This document shows, piece by piece, positions 17,670 through 27,112 of a stretch of DNA of 64,000 nucleotides. How positions within the stretch are numbered: position 1 is the stretch's first letter; each line of letters begins with the position of its first letter. Origin of the DNA: Heyndrickxia shackletonii (lineage in GTDB: Bacteria; Bacillota; Bacilli; Bacillales; Bacillaceae_C); contig NZ_LJJC01000004.1 in NCBI RefSeq assembly GCF_001420715.1, forward strand, positions 3,370,783-3,434,782. Reading direction: 5' to 3'. The notes under the pieces were generated by a model that saw only the letters and a program-made list of their open reading frames with translations, had not been told where the DNA came from and searched no databases. The position numbers and the translations under genes are program-made.

Positions 17670-18218
17670 TTATCGCACCACAGGTGACTGCGCCCCAACA
17701 AGCTTTTTAGTTATTTCTCCTACTCGTTTTCCTAGAGCCTTTCCTAAAGCTATATCATTTTTTGTAAGTATGCCGTCTGATTCATCAACCGGGCATGAAA
17801 TACCAACTCCGTAATAGGAACCATAGACCGCATTTTCAGGAATATTCCCAGGTAAACCAACGACTATCATTCCTTGATGAAGCATTGGAGTAATCAGATT
17901 TAGCATTGTAGCCTCGATTCCTCCATGAGTAGTGGCAGTTGTACAGAAACATGCACCTACTTTTCCTACTAATTTTCCATGAGCCCAAAGATAACCTAAT
18001 TTATCAATCCAAGCTTTTAATCCTGCACTTATGGTGCCAAAGTGACCGGGACATCCCCAAATAATGGCATCCATATCTTCAAGGTCTCTGACGTTCGCAT
18101 TACTTACATGATTTACAAAAACTTCTGCACCATCAACACCTCGAGCTCCTTCGGAAATGGCTTCTGCTAATGCTTCTGTATGTCCATTTTCACTGTCAAA
18201 TACGACATAAATTTTCAT
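17670..18218 (-). CDS. Flavodoxin-family NAD(P)H:quinone oxidoreductase-like protein
   Basis: This 182-residue flavodoxin-like protein starts [21 protein letters not shown] (FMN phosphate loop). It contains [20 protein letters not shown] and [18 protein letters not shown], as in WrbA-type quinone reductases. The ATG at 18218 follows GGAGGAGAAAC. The MFS gene ends 23 bases upstream, and a MarR gene is divergent, so this is probably a MarR-controlled quinone or drug detoxification pair. Confidence 0.82.
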   Translation of the reverse strand: MKIYVVFDSENGHTEALAEAISEGARGVDGAEVFVNHVSNANVRDLEDMDAIIWGCPGHFGTISAGLKAWIDKLGYLWAHGKLVGKVGACFCTTATTHGGIEATMLNLITPMLHQGMIVVGLPGNIPENAVYGSYYGVGISCPVDESDGILTKNDIALGKALGKRVGEITKKLVGAQSPVVR

Positions 18219-18240
18219 TGTTGTTTCTCCTCCGTTAAAT

Positions 18241-19833
18241 TTATTTGTAAGAGTTTTTCTGCATCTCCCGAAGAGCAGCACGAAAAACTTTATCATCCAT
18301 AGGTTCGTCTGCATTTGCTATTTTTTCATTTTGCATAAATGCACGAAGAGCTTCGCGGAATTCTTGATCATTCATAATTCCGTCCCCATTTTCCCTGTGA
18401 CCACTTGAACGGAACGTTCCCCGTTGGATTTCTTGGATAGCCTTGCGGAAATCAAAATCGGCATTATTTTCAGCATAACTGTTAGTGGTTGGTTGACTAA
18501 CCGTTTCAATACCCACTGCTGCTTCCAACTCATCAGCAACTTGTGCACTTGAATCCATTTTTTCATTAGTTGTGTGGGCTGCTTCCTTTGCACCAACATA
18601 TTTTCTTCCGCAAAAAAGTGCAATAATAGCAACAGCCATTACAATTGCTCCAACGTAAAATGAAACGCTTGGGCTAAACCATTCTGCGAGCTTTCCAGCC
18701 AAAAATGGTGCGATTGCTCCCCCTAAGAAACGGACAAAACTATATGCAGCAGAAGCTACAGAACGTTCTACCGGTGCAACTTCCATAACAGCCGTTGTGA
18801 CTAATGTACCGTTAATTCCCATAAAAATTCCTGCTATAATGACCGCCACAATAATCATGGCTTGCGCAGACCAGTTCATACCCAAAACATGAATGGTCGG
18901 ATTGCCGGAAGCCACTGTTAAGCCCATTACGAGTAGGTCTAATGCGATAAGGAATAGCATTAGATACATGATTCGACGCAAATTAAACCTTTTTTCAACT
19001 CGTGGTGCAACAAAAACAGAAAAGATGGCAAAAGCAATACCCCAGCCGAAAAATATAAAGCCGAGATTCATGGCACTCATATTTAATACAAACGGCGTAT
19101 ATGCAAATAATGTGTAAAAACCATAATTATAAAAGAAAGCTGTAAAAGCCATTGATAGTAGACCCGGAAAACGCAATGCACGAATTGGATCAAGAATGGA
19201 ACTTTTTTGTTTTGGTTTTGCAATGTTCGGCAGTAAGAATAAAATAGCTAAGAATCCAATGGCCATCAATATCGCTACTCCATAGAATGGCGCACGCCAA
19301 GTAATTCCTCCAAGCCATCCGCCGAGTAATGGACCAACGGATAATCCAAGACCAATCGATGCTTCATAAATGATAACTGCTTTTGCAGTACCGCCTATGG
19401 AGACACTTACAATTACTGCCAAGGCAGTTGCGATGAATAACGCATTTCCTAAGCCCCATCCGCCGCGGAACCAAATAATTTGCGTAACAGTACTAGATAA
19501 TCCCGCTAATACTGCAAAAATCACAATGATTAAAAGTCCGAAAAGCAATGTCTTTTTTGGACCGATACGGCTTGACACTGCACCAGTAATCAGCATCATG
19601 ACAGCTGTTACAAGCATGTAACTTGTAAATAGCAGTTCAACCTGACTGGCTGTTGCATGCAATTCTTTTGCAATGGACGTCAATATCGGATCAACTAAGC
19701 CAAGGCCCATAAACGCAACCACACAAGCAAAGGCTACCGCCCAAGTTGCCTTCGGTTGACGAAAACTGCCTTTTTTTCGACGCGGTTCCATTGGAACTTG
19801 ATCCGCATGTATTTGATTTGACAATGCAAACAC
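18241..19833 (-). CDS. MFS drug efflux transporter with repeated C-terminal tail
   Basis: This 530-residue DHA1-type MFS protein carries a helix 1-2 motif ([22 protein letters not shown]) and [12 protein letters not shown]. After the last helix (near residue 415) there is a hydrophilic tail of about 110 residues. It contains three related units, [26 protein letters not shown] and [13 protein letters not shown]. Such a repeated tail is not part of the MFS fold. It lies upstream of the flavodoxin gene and divergent from marR, and is probably induced by quinone- or phenol-like compounds. Confidence 0.83.
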   Translation of the reverse strand: MFALSNQIHADQVPMEPRRKKGSFRQPKATWAVAFACVVAFMGLGLVDPILTSIAKELHATASQVELLFTSYMLVTAVMMLITGAVSSRIGPKKTLLFGLLIIVIFAVLAGLSSTVTQIIWFRGGWGLGNALFIATALAVIVSVSIGGTAKAVIIYEASIGLGLSVGPLLGGWLGGITWRAPFYGVAILMAIGFLAILFLLPNIAKPKQKSSILDPIRALRFPGLLSMAFTAFFYNYGFYTLFAYTPFVLNMSAMNLGFIFFGWGIAFAIFSVFVAPRVEKRFNLRRIMYLMLFLIALDLLVMGLTVASGNPTIHVLGMNWSAQAMIIVAVIIAGIFMGINGTLVTTAVMEVAPVERSVASAAYSFVRFLGGAIAPFLAGKLAEWFSPSVSFYVGAIVMAVAIIALFCGRKYVGAKEAAHTTNEKMDSSAQVADELEAAVGIETVSQPTTNSYAENNADFDFRKAIQEIQRGTFRSSGHRENGDGIMNDQEFREALRAFMQNEKIANADEPMDDKVFRAALREMQKNSYK

Positions 19834-19880
19834 CTCTCTTGATATATATTAATTAAGGAAATAGTAAATAAAAAATATAT

Positions 19881-19940
19881 TGCATAATACAACAATTGTA
19901 TAATACAACTACTTTCAACATACAACTATTTGCATTATAC
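19881..19940. promoter_or_regulatory. MarR operator region between MFS and marR genes
   Basis: The 13-bp palindrome TTGTATAATACAA (19896-19908) is flanked by related TGCATAATACAAC (19881-19893) and TGCATTATAC (19931-19940). AT-rich palindromes with TTG/CAA arms are typical of MarR-family sites, and the region lies in the divergent intergenic gap. Confidence 0.65.
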
Positions 19941-20062
19941 ACCTTTTTTTGTTACAGTCAAGTGTAGGATTTATTAGAAAAAATAAAAAAACATATTATA
20001 ATGAAAGTGAAACCTTGATTAATCTTGAAGGGACAAAATTGACTATGTGAGAGGTTAATAAT

Positions 20063-20530
20063 ATGGAAAAAGATACATTTGATAATATTCAATCCGCAAT
20101 AAGTGAGCTTGTCTTACATATAGAATTTGCAAGAAGAAAAGATGAAAAAATAGGTCAGCTAGATCGTTCCGCTTTTCGCTTATTAACGGAGCTGGAGGAG
20201 AGTGGACCGATGGGAATTAACGATTTAGCGGACAAATTTCAATTGGATAATTCAACAGTGAGCAGACAGGCCGCTGCTTTAGTATCCAAAGGATATATTC
20301 GCCGCATTCCAGATCCAAAAGATGGTCGAATCAGCCTGCTTGAGGTTACTCCCATTGGACATGAAATATTTCATGAAGTCAGAATAGCACGTAAAGAACT
20401 TTATCGTGATCTATTGGCTAATTGGCCAGAAAACGACTGCAAACAATTCGAGGAGTATTTGATACGACTGAATAAATCGATAACTGATTTAGTACAACAA
20501 AGGGTGGCAAATGAAAAAGATAAACATTAA
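20063..20530 (+). CDS. MarR-family transcriptional regulator
   Basis: This 155-residue winged-helix protein has the recognition region GINDLADKFQLDNSTVSRQAAALVSKGYI and the wing RIPDPKDGRISLLEVTP. The ATG is preceded by GAGAGGTT. It is divergent from the MFS/flavodoxin operon, and palindromic sites lie between them, so it is probably a ligand-responsive repressor of that operon and of itself. Confidence 0.88.
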   Translation: MEKDTFDNIQSAISELVLHIEFARRKDEKIGQLDRSAFRLLTELEESGPMGINDLADKFQLDNSTVSRQAAALVSKGYIRRIPDPKDGRISLLEVTPIGHEIFHEVRIARKELYRDLLANWPENDCKQFEEYLIRLNKSITDLVQQRVANEKDKH

Positions 20531-20638
20531 TAAGAATAGGACGTGGATTCCAATGTTTATAGATGTTTTCGTACAAACACTTCCGAAAAGCCATATCGTT
20601 GATAAATGAATTTTACTTAGCATTTCTGATTTTCATAC

Positions 20639-20681
20639 AAGCCCCTGTGCAAAGTATGATTTAAGTACAGGAGACTTGTAT
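20639..20681 (+). terminator. Terminator downstream of marR
   Basis: ACAAGCCCCTGT pairs with ACAGGAGACTTGT (two mismatches), followed by a run of nine T residues. Confidence 0.7.
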
Positions 20682-20724
20682 TTTTTTTGGATTACTTTTC
20701 AAATTATATGCCCACATATTACAA

Positions 20725-20782
20725 TAAGGGGATTCTGTATCAAAACACGTCCACTATTCGCGTTTTGATGCAGAACCCCTTA
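20725..20782. repeat. Long inverted repeat, 22-bp arms
   Basis: TAAGGGGATTCTGTATCAAAAC pairs with the reverse complement CGTTTTGATGCAGAACCCCTTA with three mismatches around an 11-base loop. It lies between the marR terminator and a GNAT gene. It is either a second bidirectional terminator or a miniature element or IS end. No gene is seen in 20683-20967. Confidence 0.55.
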
Positions 20783-20967
20783 CAAGGACAAACAATCAGA
20801 ATCTGCAAATTAATTGATATAAAAGACAACAACAATAAGCGGGTCCAAAAAATTAAATAATGACAGCTTTACGTAATTCTTTATTTTTCCTTCTTTAAAC
20901 ACTGAGTATACTGATTGTTTAACATAATTTATTATTTTTAAGATAATTCACCGAGGCATTTTTGATT

Positions 20968-21489
20968 TTATACAAACTTCTCCATCCGAATATCATTCCA
21001 CATTTTGCCCTGCCAAAATGTAAAGTCTTCGATCCTGCCAATTTCCTTGTAGCCCAGCTTCTGATAAAGCTTCTGCGCTTGGATATTAAATTCAAATACA
21101 CCTAATTCAATACGTTTCATTCCGCTTTCCTTTATTTGCTCCTCCAAATATTGAATGGCTGCATAGCCTATACCTTTCCCTCGTCCTATGGACTCACCAA
21201 TTGTAATACCTAACCAAGCAGTCCCAGGCTCTTTTTTGTAGAGGTGGCTCGGATCAACCATGTAATTCATTTCACCTATCAATTGGTCGTCCAGATAAAT
21301 TAGGAAAATATGTTGGTTTTCCAAGCGTTTTGATAAGTCATCCACGGTTATTTTTTCTTGACGTTCCAATTCGGATTTATTTTTGTTAGGACGAGTTAAC
21401 ACCTTTAAGGCTGGGTCGTTTTCCCATTTATTGAATACTTCTACAACACTAGTATTAGGGTCAGTTAATTTAATAAAATGAATAGCCAT
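20968..21489 (-). CDS. GNAT acetyltransferase
   Basis: This 173-residue GNAT protein has the acetyl-CoA motif ITIGESIGRGKGIGYAAIQYLEE and the downstream FNIQAQKLYQKLGYKEIGRI. The start ATG follows GGAGAGAAAACGTC. Substrate unknown; the size and motif order fit small-molecule or aminoglycoside/spermidine-type acetyltransferases. It stands alone on the minus strand. Confidence 0.82.
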   Translation of the reverse strand: MAIHFIKLTDPNTSVVEVFNKWENDPALKVLTRPNKNKSELERQEKITVDDLSKRLENQHIFLIYLDDQLIGEMNYMVDPSHLYKKEPGTAWLGITIGESIGRGKGIGYAAIQYLEEQIKESGMKRIELGVFEFNIQAQKLYQKLGYKEIGRIEDFTFWQGKMWNDIRMEKFV

Positions 21490-21651
21490 GACGTTTTCTC
21501 TCCAGTAGTTTTTTATTACGTTCTCTTTTTTCTTCTATAATATTATCCATGCAAAATGTGAATATTGTCAATTTCCCTTGTTTTCTTATTCTTTCAGAAC
21601 CTCCATGCATCCCGTCCCTGCAGCTGTGTTATTGCATTAACACTATTGCAG

Positions 21652-22284
21652 CTATATTTTTTGCATCTGCTTAAGATTGTTCCAAATTTTTATAGATACA
21701 ATTGCAATCAAAACAAACGATATGATAATTAAGACTATACCCACTAAAGACTCACTAAGGCTGATTTCAATAATGCTATATAATATCATTAAAGGGATAT
21801 TCGAAATAATGATGGTTAAAATGTAAGTAGAATATTTTAACCCAACTGCTGCAGCCAAAAAACATATTGCATCTGATGGTGCTATTGGACAAATGATTCC
21901 CAGTGCTAAAAACTTATAACTGTAAGTCTCCAATAAAGTTTTTAATTGTGGATATTTACTCTCTAAATACTGATTGATTCTTTCACTGGAAAAAACTCTT
22001 GAGAAAATATAAACTAAGGTTTCACTTAAAACCATGCCAACCATTGATAATATAAAACCAAGTAATGGATTGAAGCATATTCCCCCTAAAAACATTAGAG
22101 TTGCACCTGGTATCAACATAAACAGCCTCACTATCCACAGAGCAATAAATAGCAACATTGCATACTTGCTATTTCCAGATATAAATTCTTTTAACACACT
22201 CATATCCAGTGACAGTAAATGAAATTGCTTAAATATATATAATGCTATAATCCATATAGCTACAATGAAAATTTTCTTTTTCAA
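21652..22284 (-). CDS. TVP38/TMEM64 (VTT-domain) membrane protein
   Basis: This membrane protein of about 210 residues has the VTT/SNARE-associated signature: FMLIPGATLMFLGG and CFNPLLGFILSMVG, then IICPIAPSDAICFLAAAVGLK. Family members are membrane proteins linked to lipid movement. I favour TTG at 22284, eight bases after AGGAGAG; the frame continues to an ATG at 22326 without a clear ribosome site. A TTAAG direct-repeat box upstream is shared with the methyltransferase-RR-HK operon, so it is probably controlled by that two-component system. Confidence 0.78.
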   Translation of the reverse strand: MKKKIFIVAIWIIALYIFKQFHLLSLDMSVLKEFISGNSKYAMLLFIALWIVRLFMLIPGATLMFLGGICFNPLLGFILSMVGMVLSETLVYIFSRVFSSERINQYLESKYPQLKTLLETYSYKFLALGIICPIAPSDAICFLAAAVGLKYSTYILTIIISNIPLMILYSIIEISLSESLVGIVLIIISFVLIAIVSIKIWNNLKQMQKI

Positions 22285-22351
22285 TTTCTTCACTCTCCTC
22301 GCTTTCCATACATTCATGATAAGCAATGAGAATGAAGAAACACTCCATAAA

Positions 22352-22370
22352 ATTCTTAAGGATTCTTAAG
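22352..22370 (-). promoter_or_regulatory. CTTAAG direct-repeat box upstream of the TVP38 gene
   Basis: ATTCTTAAGGATTCTTAAG contains two CTTAAG units spaced ten bases apart, as expected for OmpR-family response regulators. A near-identical box lies at 24831-24849 in front of the methyltransferase gene. Confidence 0.65.
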
Positions 22371-22419
22371 TTTTTTTATTAAGAAAAAAAGCTTATAGAA
22401 CTTTTAATCCCACAAGCCA

Positions 22420-23496
22420 TTATAAATGTATTGGATGTTCAATAATAAAGCTCATCCAACCTTCTTTATATTCCGCATGAATACTACCATTATGAAGTTC
22501 AACAATTCTTTTGGAGATCGCAAGTCCAAGTCCGGATCCTTGATTATCTTTTCTTGCTTTATCCCCTCTGAAAAACCTTTCAAACAATTTATTCACTTCC
22601 TCTACAGGAGGCTTTTTTGCTCTATTTGATACTTTCAAAATTGCTTTGCTGCTAAATATGTCAAGACTTATTTGTATTTCAGATGGTTTCATACTGTATT
22701 TTATCGCATTCATAAAGAGATTATCATACACACGAACCATCATTTCAATATCCATAAAAACAGGTACATTTTCCTCTGTTATTGACTTTTGAATACTTAA
22801 TTGTTCATTTTCAAAAATTGGAATGTACTCTCCAACTATTTGTTCTAATAAACCTGATAAGTCTACTTCATTTAGGTTTAACAAAACATCTGGGCTCGAT
22901 AAATGAGTATATTCAAATAGTTCGTCAATTAAGTATTTCAATCTTTTCGATTTTGAATAAATAGTTTCAAGGTATTCCTGATATTGTTCTTTACTTGCGT
23001 ATTGTTCTTTTTTTAATAAATCCAAATATCCGATAATGGATGTTAATGGCGTCCTTAAATCGTGGGAAACATTTGTAATAAGTTCATTTTTTGCCCTCTC
23101 CAATTGTCTTTCATGTTCAAACTTATTCTCTAACTGATTGGACATGTAATTGATATTTTGTGCAAGCTGAGTCAATTCATCCCTACTCTCAAGTTTAATG
23201 GCCAAGCCAAGTTTTCCATTTGCAATTTGGTGAACACTTTCAGAAATGCGTTTCAAATATACTATTTTTTTCCGAACCATTAACAAAAAAACTACAATAA
23301 AAGTAAAGATGCCAACCGAATACTGAAGTAACATTAATAAATAACTAATAAGTAAACTATGTTCTGTCGCTTCATTTTTCTTACTCAGATACACGTAAAA
23401 AAAAGTAATCAAGGTCATCATACATAATGAAACAACAAAACTAATTGCTATCGCAACAAGAAGCTTTACTATTAACTTATTTCCAAATCTCTTCAT
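22420..23496 (-). CDS. Sensor histidine kinase (VanS-like)
   Basis: This 358-residue kinase has two N-terminal transmembrane helices with a short extracytoplasmic loop, then HAMP (about 80-130). The H-box is ELITNVSHDLRTPLTSIIGYL, followed by an N-box (NLFMNAIKYS) and ATP-lid boxes (DNQGSGLGLAISKRIVELHNG). It phosphorylates the response regulator encoded just upstream, with which it overlaps by four bases (ATGA). The short sensor loop suggests an intramembrane or membrane-stress signal. Confidence 0.9.
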   Translation of the reverse strand: MKRFGNKLIVKLLVAIAISFVVSLCMMTLITFFYVYLSKKNEATEHSLLISYLLMLLQYSVGIFTFIVVFLLMVRKKIVYLKRISESVHQIANGKLGLAIKLESRDELTQLAQNINYMSNQLENKFEHERQLERAKNELITNVSHDLRTPLTSIIGYLDLLKKEQYASKEQYQEYLETIYSKSKRLKYLIDELFEYTHLSSPDVLLNLNEVDLSGLLEQIVGEYIPIFENEQLSIQKSITEENVPVFMDIEMMVRVYDNLFMNAIKYSMKPSEIQISLDIFSSKAILKVSNRAKKPPVEEVNKLFERFFRGDKARKDNQGSGLGLAISKRIVELHNGSIHAEYKEGWMSFIIEHPIHL

Positions 23497-24179
23497 ATTT
23501 TATATCCTGTTCCCCATACTGTTTTGATATAAATGGGATGTTTAGGATCCTCTTCTATTTTGTCTCTAATTTTTGTAATGTGGACCATCACTGTATTGTC
23601 AGATTTAAAAAAGTCTTCCTTCCATACTCTTTCATATATTTTTTCGACACTAAGAACAATTCCTTTATTTCTGGAAAGAAGTTCAAGTATCTCAAATTCT
23701 TTTGGAGTAAGCCTTACTTCCTTCCCCCGAACCCACACTTGTCGAGTATCTGTATTTATGGTCAAATCACCAATTTCAATGACATTTTTGGTGTTGATTG
23801 TTTCTGTATTGTATTTTTTATATCTTCTTAATTGGGATTTTACCCTGGCAATTAATTCTAATGGGTTAAATGGTTTTGATAAATAATCGTCGGCACCAGA
23901 AGCTAGCCCCTGTATTTTATCTATATCTTCCGATTTTGCAGAAAGCATGATAATAGGCATATTTCGTTCTTGCCTAATCTTCATACACGCTTCAATGCCA
24001 TCCATGTTGGGCATCATGATATCCAATATAATGAGGTCAAACTCTTTTTCTTCCAATAGTTTTAAAGCTTCAATAGCATCCTCTACCTTTTGAGTGTACA
24101 TACCTTCATTTTCCAAATAAACGGAAATAAGATTTCTAATATCTTTGTCGTCATCAACAATAAGAATTTTAGACTCCAT
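23493..24179 (-). CDS. OmpR/VanR-type response regulator
   Basis: The 228-residue protein has a receiver domain (DDD near the N-terminus, phospho-acceptor Asp in LIILDIMMPNMDG, Lys in LSKPFNPLELIARV) and a winged-helix C-terminal domain (VRLTPKEFEILELL; VMVHITKIRDKIE). I start at ATG 24179, supported by GGGAGGGAT; the frame continues upstream. It overlaps the kinase by four bases and is one base from the methyltransferase stop. Predicted targets carry the TTAAG direct repeats at 22352 and 24831. Confidence 0.91.
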   Translation of the reverse strand: MESKILIVDDDKDIRNLISVYLENEGMYTQKVEDAIEALKLLEEKEFDLIILDIMMPNMDGIEACMKIRQERNMPIIMLSAKSEDIDKIQGLASGADDYLSKPFNPLELIARVKSQLRRYKKYNTETINTKNVIEIGDLTINTDTRQVWVRGKEVRLTPKEFEILELLSRNKGIVLSVEKIYERVWKEDFFKSDNTVMVHITKIRDKIEEDPKHPIYIKTVWGTGYKI

Positions 24180-24180
24180 T

Positions 24181-24759
24181 TTATCCCTCCCAATTATTTT
24201 GTGGATTAGAACAGTTAAAGACATATGCTGGCGGCAAATTTCTAATTTCTCTTTTCACATCAATTTTAGTAAAAAACTGTTCAATAAACGCTTTCTTAAG
24301 TTTAGTGTATTGGAAAGTAATGAATTCTCCATCCTTTTTTAAGATTTTCGCGGTATTTATTAAAATTTTTATGGAAACGTTTTTTGGCAAGCTTGCAAAA
24401 GGAAGACCAGAAATAACATAGTCCGCATAAGGAATACGATAGTCCTTTAAGTACTTACCAATATTTTCAGCAGATCCATTTACAATGAATAAATTCTTTT
24501 CTTCTTTAAATTTTTCTTTCAACAATAAATAGAATTCTTTATTGTTTTCCACTAATAAAATAATGGTCTGTGGATTTCGTTTTTCAAGCAACTTTTCCGT
24601 GAATACACCTGTTCCTGGTCCATACTCGACAATATATTTAACATTCTTAAAATTGATTCTTTCTACCATTTTACTTCCAAGAAACCTTGAACTAGGAAGT
24701 ATTGCACCTACTGTTCTTGGATTAACTATATATTGAAATAAAAATAACCATCGCTTCAT
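24181..24759 (-). CDS. SAM-dependent phospholipid/rRNA-type methyltransferase
   Basis: This 192-residue class I SAM methyltransferase is of the phospholipid N-methyltransferase-like group. MKRWLFLFQYIVNPRTVGAI (membrane-association region) is followed by VEYGPGTGVFTEKLL (SAM motif I), an acidic motif II (LVENNKEF) and DYVISGLPFASLP (motif IV). It heads the operon with the two-component genes. With the TVP38 protein it suggests a membrane-lipid stress response. The exact substrate is inferred only from family resemblance. Confidence 0.75.
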   Translation of the reverse strand: MKRWLFLFQYIVNPRTVGAILPSSRFLGSKMVERINFKNVKYIVEYGPGTGVFTEKLLEKRNPQTIILLVENNKEFYLLLKEKFKEEKNLFIVNGSAENIGKYLKDYRIPYADYVISGLPFASLPKNVSIKILINTAKILKKDGEFITFQYTKLKKAFIEQFFTKIDVKREIRNLPPAYVFNCSNPQNNWEG

Positions 24760-24830
24760 TTTTAATCACTCCATGGATTTTAATTTATAATCATACTTTA
24801 AAATCCAAATCTGAAGAAAAAGGAGCAAAA

Positions 24831-24849
24831 ATCCTTAAGAATTCTTAAC
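24831..24849 (-). promoter_or_regulatory. CTTAAG direct-repeat box upstream of the methyltransferase-RR-HK operon
   Basis: ATCCTTAAGAATTCTTAAC matches the box at 22352-22370 at 16 of 19 positions, in the same orientation relative to the controlled gene. It is likely an autoregulatory site of the response regulator. Confidence 0.65.
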
Positions 24850-25368
24850 ATTTGAATTTGCTCTTAAAAAACAGTTTGTCCTAAGGACGGAAGAGCAATC
24901 ATAAACGGATTACCCTAATAAGTAAATCAAATAACAGCTAATTACTTGCACAATTTCTGAAATCGTATGTATTAAGCGTGAACAGTTAGGCGTTTAAGTT
25001 TTTCTTTTTCAATAAATCCCCCCAATTATGGTAGATTTAACTATTTTCAAAAAAAAATACCCACTTTAAAAGCAGGTATTTACTCTGTATTGCATATTTT
25101 TAAGTATTATCAAAACTAAGGAGAAGTCATTTAAATAAAAACCGTTTATAAACATTATTAAGATAAATACAACTAAAGAAAAATTGTAAAACCTTCTTTA
25201 ATAAATTCGACATATATTTCTGGATCCTAATTAGTAATAGCCATTTTCATTGCTCCTTTTATTAATGACCTTAAACAAAATCAAATCCTAGTGCAGACAA
25301 AATTAACCATACCATTGATTTTTTCCGTAACTAAAAATACCGAAAGAGATTATATTTATTGAAAGATT
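24850..25368. other. Intergenic region with hairpin and a broken micro-frame
   Basis: A hairpin (AATACC/GGTATT, 25056-25080) is present. On the minus strand near 25249, AAAGGAGCA precedes ATG and a frame MKMAITN, TAG, DPEIYVEFIKEGFTIFL, TAG. A good ribosome site with an in-frame stop after seven codons suggests a dead or readthrough small peptide gene. Nothing else is evident. Confidence 0.35.
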
Positions 25369-25704
25369 TCACAGCATTCCATCAACGAGCTGTTTCATCG
25401 AGTTTAATTTTGAAGAAAGCGCCATAAACCACTCTTCATCTCCTGTTAATATTGCCAAGTCTATTAGAAAACGGATTTGTTCCTTGTTTATTGCCTTTGA
25501 ATCAGGTAGTTTTTTAACGTGTTTACTTAAAATTGAAATGGTTTTGGTTATCGTGTCTTTGTTATCACATTTAACAACGGTTACCTTAACTACTCCCCTT
25601 ATAGTATCAAGTGATTCAATGTAACCAATTATTAATTCACCCTCACTTGATTTTCCTCGAACCCAATCTCCTATATTTAAAACGGGATTATTATTTGACA
25701 TCAT
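25369..25704 (-). CDS. IDEAL-domain protein
   Basis: A 111-residue cytosolic protein. Its N-terminal half (NPVLNIGDWVRGKSSEGELIIGYIES) looks like a small beta domain. The C-terminal half has the IDEAL-type helix (EQIRFLIDLAILTGDEEWFMALSSKL) found in short Bacillus proteins. The start ATG 25704 follows GAAGGTGG; the frame extends upstream without support. Function is unknown, though IDEAL domains often mediate protein contacts in competence and stress proteins. Confidence 0.65.
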   Translation of the reverse strand: MMSNNNPVLNIGDWVRGKSSEGELIIGYIESLDTIRGVVKVTVVKCDNKDTITKTISILSKHVKKLPDSKAINKEQIRFLIDLAILTGDEEWFMALSSKLNSMKQLVDGML

Positions 25705-25854
25705 ACTTTTCCACCTTCTAAAAAATGATTTTAGTTGAATTTTATTAAGAAATTTTAGTGACAGCATGCAAGGCATACAAACCAAATAAAACTGTAATAT
25801 TTTTCGTTACATTTAAGCAATAAGAACTTCTCGGAATTATTACAATCAAGCCGC

Positions 25855-26268
25855 TTACCGTTCTTGATTGATAAGATCAACAACCTCTTTCAATGTATAG
25901 TTCTTTAAATATTCCCCTAGATGTTCTTCAGCACCGCAGAAAATAGTAAACAGGACTTTTTGCATATTCGAACCCACAATACACTGATTATTTGCTTCAG
26001 GACACTTAGGTTGCAAAGCACCCTCTGAGGTTATCTTATAAATATCCCAGAGATTAACTTCACTTAAATCCAAAACAAAAATAAACCCGCCGCCAGTCCC
26101 CTCTTTTGATTGTATAAACTTGTGCTTTTTTAACAAACTTAGCACTTTGCGAATGCGTACTGGGTGAACACATGCACTTTCTGATATAGCATTACTTGTT
26201 GACATGCGGTCTGGCTGTAAAGCTAGAAAAGTTAAGCTGTGAATGGCAAGTGTAAAATCGCTGTTCAT
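25855..26268 (-). CDS. Rrf2-family transcriptional regulator
   Basis: This 137-residue Rrf2 winged-helix protein reads MNSDFTLAIHSLTFLA, SESACVHPVRIRKVLSLLKKH and the GTGGGF wing, with three cysteines or so in the C-terminal half (KCPEANNQC, FCGAEEH). These could hold a cluster or sense redox or nitrosative stress. The ATG 26268 follows AGGAGGAAAACC. It resembles YwnA/YwgB-type regulators of Bacillus. The target is not evident. Confidence 0.82.
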   Translation of the reverse strand: MNSDFTLAIHSLTFLALQPDRMSTSNAISESACVHPVRIRKVLSLLKKHKFIQSKEGTGGGFIFVLDLSEVNLWDIYKITSEGALQPKCPEANNQCIVGSNMQKVLFTIFCGAEEHLGEYLKNYTLKEVVDLINQER

Positions 26269-26533
26269 GGTTTTCCTCCTAAGATATAAATTGCTAATCA
26301 CTTTATACGTTGAAAAGTACTTTTTCTTATATAATAACATACTGTAGCAGTAAATATTACAGATAGGTTGTTAAACGTTAAGATATATATGAATTATTCT
26401 TAATGAAGAAATAAATTCCTTTATATCTCATTCTAGCTCACCTATGCTCAGGCTGTATTTAATTACTTTTGAATAATTTGATTCAAAAAACCTTTTTATC
26501 TTTATCTTTGCTTTTAAGTCTGAAAATAAACTT

Positions 26534-26668
26534 TTAAAGATTCCATTGTTTCTTAACTTGTTCTTCTGCCAACTGTCTAATTTTTGGCCACATCGTCTCT
26601 TTACTCACAATGACATTTGTATGATAATTACTATTTTTATATTTAACTGTAACAAATACTTCAATCAT
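26534..26668 (-). CDS. BA3454-type small stress-response protein
   Basis: A 44-residue protein beginning MIEVFVTVKYKNSNYHTNVI and ending QLAEEQVKKQWNL. This beta-strand plus helix pattern matches the BA3454 family of short Bacillus stress peptides as I recall it. The start is strongly supported by AAAGGAGGAAGAAGGAG. It lies between the Rrf2 and Spx genes and may share their stress regulation. Assignment is from pattern memory. Confidence 0.6.
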   Translation of the reverse strand: MIEVFVTVKYKNSNYHTNVIVSKETMWPKIRQLAEEQVKKQWNL

Positions 26669-26716
26669 CTCCTTCTTCCTCCTTTCAAAAAAATTTACCT
26701 CAAAGTATATTACTTA

Positions 26717-27112
26717 TTAATTAACCATTTTTTGCAATTCAATGCTCAAAAATGTTCGAATCCTACGAGGCAAAAATTTACGAATTTCATCCTCGTTATA
26801 ACCAACCTGTAATCTTTTTTCGTCTAGGATAATTGGCCGACGTAACATTAGAGGGTACTCGATTATTAAATTATAGAATTCATTAAGCAAAAGTTCCTCA
26901 ATATTTATATTTAATTCCTGAAAAGTTTTGGATTTAGTCGAAATAATTTCGGTAGCCCCATCTTCTGTTAATCGAAGAATCGATTTAAGTTCATCAACAG
27001 TAATAGGACTTGCTACTATGTTTCTTTCAATATAATCAATATGATGTTCCTCGAGCCAGGCTTTTGCTTTCCGGCATGAACCACAGCTTGGGGTCGTAAA
27101 TAGAGTTACCAT
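26717..27112 (-). CDS. Spx-family transcriptional regulator (paralogue)
   Basis: This 131-residue ArsC-fold protein has the CxxC redox switch ([19 protein letters not shown]) and the Spx C-terminal stretch [22 protein letters not shown]. Spx binds the RNA polymerase alpha subunit to redirect transcription under disulfide stress. The ATG 27112 follows AAAGGAGCG. Since it is a second-type Spx with a divergent C-terminus ([13 protein letters not shown]), it may be a specialised paralogue. Confidence 0.88.
   Translation of the reverse strand: MVTLFTTPSCGSCRKAKAWLEEHHIDYIERNIVASPITVDELKSILRLTEDGATEIISTKSKTFQELNINIEELLLNEFYNLIIEYPLMLRRPIILDEKRLQVGYNEDEIRKFLPRRIRTFLSIELQKMVN

Noticed and set aside
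25133-25368. CRISPR array or riboswitch in the gaps
   Set aside because: No regularly spaced repeats of 25-40 bases occur anywhere in the window, and no known riboswitch consensus was recognised.
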